From the NCBI GenBank assembly GCA_947445495.1, contig CANFEI010000076.1, forward strand, positions 1 to 6,483: a DNA stretch of 6,483 nucleotides, written 5' to 3'. Shown here piece by piece: positions 1-5,388 of the stretch. Positions within the stretch are counted from its first letter, which is position 1. Every line of letters starts with the position of its first letter. Both the position numbers and the translations under genes were made by a program. The notes under the pieces were generated by a model. It worked only from the letters and a program-made list of their open reading frames with translations. It did not search any database and was not told the origin of the DNA. Origin of the DNA: Alcaligenaceae bacterium. Lineage in GTDB: Bacteria > Pseudomonadota > Gammaproteobacteria > Burkholderiales > Burkholderiaceae.

Positions 1-48
1 AGGGGCGGTGGCAATGGCGGCAATTGGTTGGCTAGCAGAGTGGGACAT
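1..48 (-). CDS. mnmE: tRNA modification GTPase MnmE (TrmE), N-terminal fragment cut by the window edge
   Basis: Only the first 16 codons are present, reading MSHSASQPIAAIATAP from an ATG at 48-46 down to base 1. The segment PIAAIATAP matches the start of the MnmE N-terminal tetrahydrofolate-binding domain, which in the family runs on into a GRGG(I/V)G motif just outside this window (Escherichia coli has TIVAQATPPGRGG). MnmE is a cytoplasmic GTPase that works with MnmG to modify U34 of certain tRNAs at the wobble position. The start is fixed on the upstream side by an in-frame TGA at 54-52. It lies 14 bases beyond the yidC stop on the same strand, so it is probably co-transcribed with yidC. 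No strong ribosome binding site is visible. The call rests on a short peptide plus the usual yidC-mnmE gene order, so it is good but not certain. Confidence 0.85.
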   Translation of the reverse strand, partial: MSHSASQPIAAIATAP

Positions 49-62
49 GTTTCATGCAACGG

Positions 63-1775
63 CTACCGATGAGAGGCCGCCGACTGCTTGGCGATCGTAT
101 TGGTGATGTACCACTGCTGCGCAATCGACAAAATGTTGTTGACGCACCAGTACAAGACCAAGCCAGACGGGAAGAAGAACATCATGCCACCAAAAACGAG
201 CGGCATAAACATCATGACCTTCGCCTGTATAGGATCTGGAGGCGCTGGATTGAGTTTCATCTGAATGAACATGGTTACCATCATGATCAAAGGCAAGATG
301 AAGTAAGGATCTTGTACCGACAAGTCGTCGATCCAAAGAAGCCAAGGAGCGCCGCGAAGTTCAACGCTCGAGCCCAACACGTAGTAAAGAGAAATAAACA
401 CAGGGATTTGAATCACAATGGGTAGACAGCCACCCAGCGGATTAATTTTTTCCGTGCGATACATCTCCATCATTGCGGTATTGAGTTTTTGACGGTCATC
501 ACCAAATTTCTCTCGTAGCGCTTGCAAGCGCGGAGCGACCAGCTTCATCTTTGCCATCGAGCGATAGCTTGCGGCGGACAAAGGATAGAACGCAGCTTTA
601 ATCAACACGGTCAGGGCAACGATCGTCCAGCCCCAATTGCCGAGCAAGGAAAACAGCCAGGTCATCAAGGTAAAAACGGGCTTTGCAATGATCGTTAATA
701 AACCATAGTCGACGACAAGCTCTAGACCTGGAGCAACCGCCTCCAGTTCAGATTGGTCTTGGGGGCCGACCCATAATGTCGTGGGGATAGAGACCTGGCT
801 GCCGGGATTAATGGTTCCAACGGCCTCAATGCTACGTACAGCAAATAGGTTTTTTTCAAGCTCAGTCACTTCGTAATTGCGAGCCTTTCCTTGCGGTGGC
901 ACCCATGCGGTGACGAAGTAGTGTTGAACCATTGCAAACCAGCCGTTGTCGGCTTGTTTGATGTACTGGGCTTTGCGCTTTTCGATCTCAGGGAAGGTTA
1001 TTTTCTGAAACTTTTCCTGCTCTGAATAAACAGCTGGGCCCGTGAAGCTGATGGGGCCTTGCAGGAAGCTAGGCGTATTGTTTTGCCCCATTGGGTCGGA
1101 GCCATCGCGCGTAATTTGTAAATAGACCGAAGGCGTAACCGGTTGTGCCGACAGGTTTTCAATTTGATGGTCGACTGTAATGGCGTAACTGCCGCGCGTT
1201 AGCGTAAAGGTCTTTGTGAGTTTGACGCCGCTAGACTCAGACTCAAACTTAACCACTAACGTGTTCCCGCTTAACTCTTTTGCATCGGTCACCAACTTGT
1301 AGTTGGCTAAATGTGTTGGATAAAGTGAGCCTGCAGGCGCGCCAGTCAGGCCAGATTGGACGACATAAGTATGACCCGCTTCGCGACTCAATAAGACAAA
1401 GGGTTGTTTTTTGTCGTCTTTACCAGGGACCATGAGCAAGTCGGCGCGTATAAGCTGAGCGCCTTGAAGGTCGAAGGTGAGTGCTAATACATCCGACTTA
1501 ACGGTGACGGTTTGTGCTTGAGTGGCAGGTGCTGGGCTTGTGCCAGGGACGGTCGGTGCTGCGCTAGGCGGTGATGCTTGAGCCGGTGCATTTGGCACGC
1601 CCGCTTGGCCAGAGGCCGTTCCAGACTCCGCGGGGGGAGCTGTTGCGGCAGGCGCAGCTTTGGGTGGCGGCGCACCAAATAACGGGGGATTCCCTTGATG
1701 AACCTGCCAGCTGTTCCACAGCATGAGCAGTGAAAACGAAAAAATCATTAAAAGGATGGTGCGTCGGATATCCAT
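63..1775 (-). CDS. yidC: Membrane protein insertase YidC (Oxa1/Alb3 family)
   Basis: Inner-membrane insertase and chaperone that places membrane proteins into the bilayer, alone or with SecYEG. At 570 residues it is slightly longer than E. coli YidC (548). Order of parts: an N-terminal membrane anchor at about 6-22; a Pro/Ala-rich, low-complexity linker at about 31-90; a periplasmic beta-sandwich domain at about 90-345; and the conserved insertase core at about 355-560. The core carries SMAKMKLVAPRLQ with a charged cytoplasmic hairpin (about 403-445), NPLGGCLPIVIQIPVF (445-460), VELRGAPWLLWIDDLS (471-486) and FPSGLVLYW (535-543). The groove position that is Arg366 in E. coli appears to be Lys393 here, in VLIKAAFYPL. 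The ATG start gives a normal MDIRR N-terminus; upstream there is only a weak AGG-type ribosome binding site. The gene follows yidD by 51 bases and precedes mnmE by 14, on the same strand. Confidence 0.98.
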   Translation of the reverse strand: MDIRRTILLMIFSFSLLMLWNSWQVHQGNPPLFGAPPPKAAPAATAPPAESGTASGQAGVPNAPAQASPPSAAPTVPGTSPAPATQAQTVTVKSDVLALTFDLQGAQLIRADLLMVPGKDDKKQPFVLLSREAGHTYVVQSGLTGAPAGSLYPTHLANYKLVTDAKELSGNTLVVKFESESSGVKLTKTFTLTRGSYAITVDHQIENLSAQPVTPSVYLQITRDGSDPMGQNNTPSFLQGPISFTGPAVYSEQEKFQKITFPEIEKRKAQYIKQADNGWFAMVQHYFVTAWVPPQGKARNYEVTELEKNLFAVRSIEAVGTINPGSQVSIPTTLWVGPQDQSELEAVAPGLELVVDYGLLTIIAKPVFTLMTWLFSLLGNWGWTIVALTVLIKAAFYPLSAASYRSMAKMKLVAPRLQALREKFGDDRQKLNTAMMEMYRTEKINPLGGCLPIVIQIPVFISLYYVLGSSVELRGAPWLLWIDDLSVQDPYFILPLIMMVTMFIQMKLNPAPPDPIQAKVMMFMPLVFGGMMFFFPSGLVLYWCVNNILSIAQQWYITNTIAKQSAASHR

Positions 1776-1826
1776 TCTTGCCTAAATAAAGAAGCTAACT
1801 AAGTAAGGCTCGCAGTTTAGCGTTAA

Positions 1827-2105
1827 TCAGAGAGGCCGCGGGGGCTCAACAGCATTAGAAGTGTTGCTTGACGCAGGAGGTGTCGGGATGTCGGGGCAGA
1901 CGGGATCATGTCCGCCAGCGGCCCAAGGATGGCATCGGCACAGGCGTTTTGTGGCGAGGTAGGTGCCGCGGATAGCGCCTTGCGTCTCGATCGCTTCGAT
2001 CGCATAAGAGGAGCAAGTTGGCGTAAATCGACAACTTTGACCCACCCACGGGCTAAGGAAAAACTTGTACAACCTAATCGGCGCAACCAAAAGTGCCTTA
2101 ATCAT
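1827..2105 (-). CDS. yidD: Membrane protein insertion efficiency factor YidD
   Basis: Small membrane-associated protein of 92 residues that in E. coli assists YidC-dependent insertion; its molecular mechanism is not settled. The family core is clear: an amphipathic N-terminal segment ([13 protein letters not shown], 10-22), [15 protein letters not shown] (25-39), a central region equivalent to E. coli GVIKGSWLTVKR, and a Cys-containing RLCRCHPW followed by GG-DPVCP. The last 20 or so residues are Pro/Ser/Asn-rich and look like a variable tail. The ATG overlaps the rnpA stop in an ATGA arrangement (2105-2102), which suggests translational coupling. No strong ribosome binding site precedes it, consistent with coupling. 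Its position between rnpA and yidC is the usual one in proteobacteria. Confidence 0.96.
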   Translation of the reverse strand: MIKALLVAPIRLYKFFLSPWVGQSCRFTPTCSSYAIEAIETQGAIRGTYLATKRLCRCHPWAAGGHDPVCPDIPTPPASSNTSNAVEPPRPL

Positions 2106-2488
2106 TTTTGTGCCTGCGCAAAGTGGGCGTCGGCTTCCTGGCGTGCCGCTAACTTGAGGGCGGTCAGGGAAATGTTTTCAATGCGGCGATGCAGGCGCAC
2201 GACATAATCGGCGGCAGGTAACGTCAAGCGTTGAGCACGAAAGGCTTCGCGTACAACCCGCTTAAGGGCATTGCGAGTACTTGCTAACCGCGCATGACGC
2301 TTGGCCATTACAAGACCTAGACGCGCTTGCGGTGTGCTCGTGGAGGGTTTTTGCTGATCCGCCGTGACGGCGCGGTGTGCCGTGACAATGAAATACTCCC
2401 CACGGGCAACCCGCCGGCCAGACAGGGCGGAAGCATATTCAGTGGGGCGGTGCAGGCGCGCCACCGCGGGAAACGTGGCGCGAGGCAT
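2102..2488 (-). CDS. rnpA: Ribonuclease P protein component (C5 protein)
   Basis: Basic protein subunit that binds the catalytic RNase P RNA and helps it remove 5' leaders from pre-tRNAs. From the ATG at 2488 it is 128 residues (E. coli RnpA has 119) and begins [19 protein letters not shown], the usual start of the fold (E. coli AFPRELRLLTPSQF). [18 protein letters not shown] followed by [11 protein letters not shown] is the conserved RNA-binding helix; the RNR motif reads [18 protein letters not shown] matches E. coli LPAMDFVVVAKK. An in-frame GTG at 2509 would add seven residues (MRTATSE). I prefer the ATG because the family N-terminus begins there and neither candidate has a clear ribosome binding site. 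It lies 57 bases after rpmH, and its stop overlaps the yidD start by 4 bases. Confidence 0.95.
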   Translation of the reverse strand: MPRATFPAVARLHRPTEYASALSGRRVARGEYFIVTAHRAVTADQQKPSTSTPQARLGLVMAKRHARLASTRNALKRVVREAFRAQRLTLPAADYVVRLHRRIENISLTALKLAARQEADAHFAQAQK

Positions 2489-2537
2489 TTCAGAGGTAGC
2501 GGTACGCACGGGTAAAAAGGCCGGCGACAGTCGCTAC

Positions 2538-2556
2538 TAGCCGTTTTAGACGGCTA
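2538..2556 (-). repeat. Perfect 7-bp hairpin enclosing the rpmH stop codon
   Basis: The arms TAGCCGT (2538-2544) and ACGGCTA (2550-2556) are perfect inverted repeats around a 5-base loop, and the rpmH TAA lies in that loop. Just downstream on the minus strand a second short inverted repeat occurs (GCGAC/GTCGC, 2524-2534, one-base centre), followed by five Ts (complement of 2514-2518). Together these could act as a weak attenuator, pause or RNA-processing point that lowers rnpA expression relative to rpmH. The structure is visible in the sequence; the role is inference. Confidence 0.5.
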
Positions 2557-2680
2557 AACGCGTGCGGCCCTTGGCGCGACGAGCGTTGATAACAGCGCGG
2601 CCACCGCGGGTTTTCATGCGAACGCGAAAACCGTGCGTGCGCTTGCGGCGGGTGACGGATGGCTGGTAGGTACGTTTCAT
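2546..2680 (-). CDS. rpmH: 50S ribosomal protein L34
   Basis: A 44-codon gene encoding [19 protein letters not shown], then [19 protein letters not shown], then RTRLAV. This is a full-length, unmistakable L34; the E. coli protein is 46 residues with the same MKRTFQPS...HGFRARM...RRAKGR pattern. L34 is a very basic small protein of the large ribosomal subunit. It is the first gene of the leftward operon rpmH-rnpA-yidD-yidC-mnmE and is transcribed divergently from dnaA, the standard arrangement at bacterial origins. The ATG at 2680 is required by the conserved N-terminus. The preceding bases show no strong Shine-Dalgarno sequence. A probable promoter lies about 55 to 85 bases upstream. Confidence 0.98.
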   Translation of the reverse strand: MKRTYQPSVTRRKRTHGFRVRMKTRGGRAVINARRAKGRTRLAV

Positions 2681-2734
2681 GATGTATGGCCCAACAAAGA
2701 GCGAAAAAGTTTAGGGTATTCCCGAAAAGCCCTC

Positions 2735-2758
2735 TATTTCATCAAAAAACGTGAAATA
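2735..2758. repeat. 7-bp inverted repeat in the rpmH-dnaA gap
   Basis: TATTTCA (2735-2741) and TGAAATA (2752-2758) are perfect inverted repeats separated by 10 bases, giving a centre-to-centre distance of 17 bases. This size would suit a dimeric DNA-binding protein. It overlaps the candidate -10 element and spacer of the rpmH promoter, so it could be an operator, or chance in A+T-rich DNA. Confidence 0.35.
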
Positions 2759-2764
2759 AGTCAA
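2736..2764 (-). promoter_or_regulatory. Candidate sigma-70 promoter for the rpmH operon
   Basis: On the minus strand TTGACT (2764-2759) matches the -35 consensus at 5 of 6 positions. A 17-base spacer leads to TGAAAT (2741-2736), which matches TATAAT at 4 of 6. Transcription would start near 2729, leaving a leader of about 50 bases before rpmH. A second -35-like TTGACG lies further upstream (2798-2793) but has only a poor -10 at a suitable distance. Confidence 0.5.
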
Positions 2765-2771
2765 ATGTTTA

Positions 2772-2785
2772 CCGTAAAAATACGG
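2772..2785. repeat. Small inverted repeat CCGTA-AAAA-TACGG
   Basis: CCGTA (2772-2776) and TACGG (2781-2785) flank four As. The repeat sits between the A+T-rich tract and the DnaA box. It has no T-run and is not a convincing terminator for either strand; it may be a protein-binding site or chance. Confidence 0.3.
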
Positions 2786-2803
2786 AATAGGCCGTCAACA
2801 GCC

Positions 2804-2812
2804 TGTGGATAA
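2804..2812 (-). promoter_or_regulatory. Perfect DnaA box
   Basis: TGTGGATAA on the plus strand is the exact complement of the consensus DnaA box TTATCCACA. It lies 46 bases upstream of the dnaA start and overlaps the candidate -35 element of dnaA. It could serve in origin recognition, in autorepression of dnaA, or both. Confidence 0.85.
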
Positions 2813-2835
2813 CCTAGCGTCCGACAGGGTAGAAT
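2806..2835 (+). promoter_or_regulatory. Candidate dnaA promoter overlapping the DnaA box
   Basis: TAGAAT (2830-2835) matches the -10 consensus at 5 of 6 positions. Eighteen bases upstream is TGGATA (2806-2811), a 4-of-6 match to TTGACA. The -35 lies inside the DnaA box, so bound DnaA would be expected to block RNA polymerase, the known autoregulation pattern. The transcript would start near 2842, leaving a very short leader of about 16 bases. Confidence 0.5.
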
Positions 2836-2857
2836 CAGACTTTACTTAGCGAGTCAC

Positions 2858-4273
2858 ATGAACGAGTTCTGGCAGTCCTGCATCGCACATCTGGAGCAGG
2901 AGTTTCCCCCTCAGCAAATCAGCGCGTGGATACGTCCACTGGTTCCGCTCGCCTTTGATGAAGCCGGGTCGCAACTTCGACTCGCCGCACCGAATCGTTT
3001 CAAATTAGATTGGGTGCGCAAAAATTTTTCACATCAAATAGAAGCGTTCGCTACAACTTGGTTCAAAAGACCGGTGCATTTACATCTTGAGCTCTCAGCA
3101 AGCTCAGTTGAGCGACCCAAACTCTCCGCTGCGAAAGTTGCAGCATCCAATACAACGCACAGCACCCCCACGAACTCACAGGCACCGCCAGCGGCTTCGT
3201 CAACAGAAGACAATGCGACCGATGCTACGCTCTCGGGCCTGATCGATAGCCGTTCAAGACTCAATGTAGAGTTGACGTTCGATAACTTTGTGACGGGCAA
3301 AGCGAACCAGTTGGCGCGTGCCGCGGCTTTGCAGGTGGCCGAGAACCCTGGCATCTCATATAACCCGCTCTTCTTATATGGTGGGGTCGGACTCGGAAAA
3401 ACACACTTGATTCATGCAATCGGCAACGCGATGGTGGCCGCCGGCCGTGGCGTGCGCGTGCGCTATGTACACGCGGATCAGTATGTTTCGGATGTTGTTA
3501 AAGCCTATCAGCGCAAAGCGTTTGATGACTTCAAGCGCTACTACCATTCGCTAGACCTACTTTTGATCGATGATATCCAGTTTTTCTCTGGAAAGAATCG
3601 AACACAGGAAGAATTCTTTTACGCGTTTGAGGCGATGGTTGCGCAGCGTAAGCAAATCATCATTACCAGTGACACCTATCCAAAAGAGCTAGAAGGCATC
3701 GACACACGGCTGATCTCGCGCTTTGACTCTGGTTTGACGGTTGCCATTGAACCTCCAGAGCTGGAGATGCGCGTCGCGATTTTGTTACGCAAAGCGGAAC
3801 TAGAGGGCATCGCGATGCCCGAAGAAGTGGCGTTTTTTATTGCCAAGCATTTACGCAGCAATGTTCGTGAGCTCGAGGGCGCTTTGAAAAAAGTTGTCGC
3901 CTATGCAAGGTTTCACGGACGAGATGTTGCCAACGTCGACACGTGCAAAGATGCGCTAAAAGATTTGTTGTCTGTTTCTAGTGGTCAAGTCACGGTTGAG
4001 AATATTCAAAAGACCGTCGCTGATTTTTACAAAATTAAGGTTGCCGATATGTATTCAAAACGGCGACCTGCCAACATTGCAATGCCGCGTCAGGTTGCGA
4101 TGTATCTTGCTAAAGAACTGACGCAAAAAAGCTTGCCTGACATTGGTGACATGTTTGGTGGGCGTGATCACACCACTGTTTTGCACGCCGTTCGCAAGAT
4201 TTCGGACTTGCGGGCTAAACAGGCAGACTTGAACCATACGCTGCATGTGCTTGAACAAACTTTAAAGGGATAA
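2858..4273 (+). CDS. dnaA: Chromosomal replication initiator protein DnaA
   Basis: AAA+ ATPase that binds DnaA boxes, unwinds the origin and helps load the DnaB helicase. At 471 residues it has the normal four-domain layout. Domain I (about 1-75) has the [14 protein letters not shown] start, WIRPL and [11 protein letters not shown]. Domain II (about 80-135) is a Ser/Thr/Ala-rich linker. Domain III (about 136-350) has Walker A GGVGLGKT (175-182), Walker [10 protein letters not shown] (234-242) with Asp238-Asp239, an arginine-finger region [18 protein letters not shown], and sensor [12 protein letters not shown] with Arg337. Domain IV (about 375-471) has [23 protein letters not shown] and the DnaA signature [11 protein letters not shown] (434-444). 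The ATG gives the expected N-terminus, but its ribosome binding site is weak. dnaN follows 3 bases later. Expression is probably autoregulated through the upstream DnaA box. Confidence 0.99.
   Translation: MNEFWQSCIAHLEQEFPPQQISAWIRPLVPLAFDEAGSQLRLAAPNRFKLDWVRKNFSHQIEAFATTWFKRPVHLHLELSASSVERPKLSAAKVAASNTTHSTPTNSQAPPAASSTEDNATDATLSGLIDSRSRLNVELTFDNFVTGKANQLARAAALQVAENPGISYNPLFLYGGVGLGKTHLIHAIGNAMVAAGRGVRVRYVHADQYVSDVVKAYQRKAFDDFKRYYHSLDLLLIDDIQFFSGKNRTQEEFFYAFEAMVAQRKQIIITSDTYPKELEGIDTRLISRFDSGLTVAIEPPELEMRVAILLRKAELEGIAMPEEVAFFIAKHLRSNVRELEGALKKVVAYARFHGRDVANVDTCKDALKDLLSVSSGQVTVENIQKTVADFYKIKVADMYSKRRPANIAMPRQVAMYLAKELTQKSLPDIGDMFGGRDHTTVLHAVRKISDLRAKQADLNHTLHVLEQTLKG
4264..4270 (+). promoter_or_regulatory. 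Ribosome binding site of dnaN within the end of dnaA
   Basis: AAAGGGA ends 6 bases before the dnaN ATG and overlaps the last codons of dnaA. It is the clearest Shine-Dalgarno-like sequence among the gene starts here. Together with the 3-base gap it supports coupled translation of dnaA and dnaN and fixes the dnaN start. Confidence 0.7.
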
Positions 4274-4276
4274 TCC

Positions 4277-5386
4277 ATGCAACTTGTACAGACCCCGCGC
4301 GACGCACTGCTTAAGCCGCTTTCTACCGTAGCCGGTATTGTCGAGCGTCGGCACACCTTGCCGATTCTCGCCAATATTTTGCTGCGTAAAGAAGCCAATC
4401 GTGTTTCTTTTATCGCAACGGACCTAGAGGTTCAAATCACCACACACGCCGATTTTGGTGTTGGGGCTGAAACAGAATCCTTAACAGTCGCTGCACGCAA
4501 ACTGGTCGACATTTTGCGCGCATTGCCCGATACGGGCGACGTCAAGCTCTCAACCGCGAGCGGCAAGCTAGCCGTACAGTCAGGCAAGAGCCGCTTTTCG
4601 CTACAGACGTTGGCGGCCACAGAATTCCCTACGATGACACAGCCAACGCGCTGGGATGTATCGCTTACGTTGACACGCAAGACGCTTAAGCATTTATTTA
4701 ATATGGCTCACTTCGCCATGGCACAGCAAGATATCCGTTATTACTTGAACGGGATGTTGCTGGTTTTCGAGCCCGGTCTCTTGCGTGTGGTTGCCACAGA
4801 TGGGCACAGACTTGCGCACAGCTCGACACCCGCTGAAGGAATCAGCGTTAAACATGAAGTCATTGTCCCGCGCAAAACCGTGTTGGAAATGCAGCGCCTG
4901 CTCGACGATAGCGAGGAGCCCGTCACGATCGAGGTCGCCGCCGGGCAGATTCGCTTTTCGTTTGGACATGTCGAGTTAGTATCGAAACTAGTCGAGGGCA
5001 AGTTCCCTGACTTTAATCGCGTGATCCCCACGAACTACACGCGCCATTTTGATGTATCGCGCGAAGTCCTCCAAGGTTGCTTGCAGCGCGCTGCTATTTT
5101 GACAACGGATAAATTTCGTAGCGTTCGCCTGCAGCTCGCGCAGCATGTGTTGAAGATTTCTTCGACGAACGCCGAGCAAGAAGAAGCGCAGGAAGAGATC
5201 GATATTGATTATGGCCACGAAGCATTAGATGTTGGTTTCAACGTGAGCTATTTGCTAGATTTTTTGGCCAACGTCAAAGCCGAAACGATTCGCTGGTCTG
5301 TCATGCCAGACGCGAACGCCTCAGCCCTTATTACACTGCCTGACGACGAGTCATTTAAATATGTCGTCATGCCAATGCGGATTTAG
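4277..5386 (+). CDS. dnaN: DNA polymerase III beta subunit (sliding clamp)
   Basis: Forms the ring-shaped homodimer that encircles DNA and tethers DNA polymerase III and other replication and repair proteins. At 369 residues (E. coli 366) it carries the three repeated clamp folds at about 1-120, 128-248 and 250-369. Landmarks are the N-terminal [43 protein letters not shown] (171-180), [16 protein letters not shown] (236-251) and the C-terminal YVVMPMRI. The TDGHRLA loop and the C-terminal MPMR are parts of the pocket that receives clamp-binding motifs of partner proteins. The last residue is Ile where E. coli has Leu, a conservative change. An acidic run ([12 protein letters not shown], 300-311) matches the variable glutamate-rich loop of domain III. 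It sits 3 bases after dnaA and 2 before gyrB, in one operon. Confidence 0.99.
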   Translation: MQLVQTPRDALLKPLSTVAGIVERRHTLPILANILLRKEANRVSFIATDLEVQITTHADFGVGAETESLTVAARKLVDILRALPDTGDVKLSTASGKLAVQSGKSRFSLQTLAATEFPTMTQPTRWDVSLTLTRKTLKHLFNMAHFAMAQQDIRYYLNGMLLVFEPGLLRVVATDGHRLAHSSTPAEGISVKHEVIVPRKTVLEMQRLLDDSEEPVTIEVAAGQIRFSFGHVELVSKLVEGKFPDFNRVIPTNYTRHFDVSREVLQGCLQRAAILTTDKFRSVRLQLAQHVLKISSTNAEQEEAQEEIDIDYGHEALDVGFNVSYLLDFLANVKAETIRWSVMPDANASALITLPDDESFKYVVMPMRI

Positions 5387-5388
5387 AC

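Larger units (their letters stand above)
2735..2790. other. A+T-rich tract, candidate DNA-unwinding element
   Basis: By hand count 15 of 56 bases are G or C, so the tract is 73% A+T, clearly richer than the surrounding genes. It lies 13 bases to the left of the perfect DnaA box, as an unwinding element would. It also includes the candidate rpmH promoter, which alone could explain the composition. Confidence 0.45.
2681..2857. other. rpmH-dnaA intergenic region, candidate chromosomal replication origin (oriC)
   Basis: This 177-base gap between divergent rpmH and dnaA is the only sizeable non-coding stretch in the window. It contains one perfect DnaA box (2804-2812), an A+T-rich tract (2735-2790), two inverted repeats (2735-2758 and 2772-2785), and four A-tracts (2704-2708, 2725-2728, 2744-2749, 2776-2780) centred about 20, 20 and 31 bases apart. 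No GATC site is present in the gap. Gene direction flips here, so genes on both sides would be read in the direction of fork movement if replication starts here. Proteobacterial origins usually carry several DnaA boxes, so this may be only part of the origin, or an origin that uses degenerate boxes. The origin call is inference from context. Confidence 0.55.

Noticed and set aside
54..425. Open frame of 123 codons on the plus strand, antisense to the end of yidC
   Set aside because: It lies entirely opposite the conserved YidC insertase core, its translation is rich in Arg/His/Asp with no recognisable family, and it has no promoter or convincing ribosome binding site.
1484..1678. Minus-strand open frame overlapping the yidC linker in another frame
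   Set aside because: It arises from the Pro/Ala-rich repetitive codons of the yidC linker. The encoded peptide is compositionally biased and matches nothing recognisable.
1776..1826. The 51-base yidD-yidC gap as a promoter or terminator
   Set aside because: I see no convincing -35/-10 pair and only a short widely spaced inverted repeat (GCTAA at 1794-1798 and TTAGC at 1817-1821). It is best treated as an ordinary operon spacer.
2772..2785. CCGTA-AAAA-TACGG as an intrinsic terminator
   Set aside because: The stem has only 5 base pairs, neither side has a T-run, and it lies upstream of both divergent genes where a terminator has no obvious role.
3025..3033. TTTTTCACA inside dnaA, matching the relaxed DnaA-box pattern TTWTNCACA
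   Set aside because: The match is loose and lies in codons for the conserved KNFSH region of DnaA domain I, so coding constraint or chance explains it as well as DnaA binding.
3034..3354. 106-codon open frame antisense to the linker and early AAA+ region of dnaA
   Set aside because: It is a shadow of the dnaA reading frame; the sense-strand protein is fully conserved and nothing supports expression of the antisense frame.
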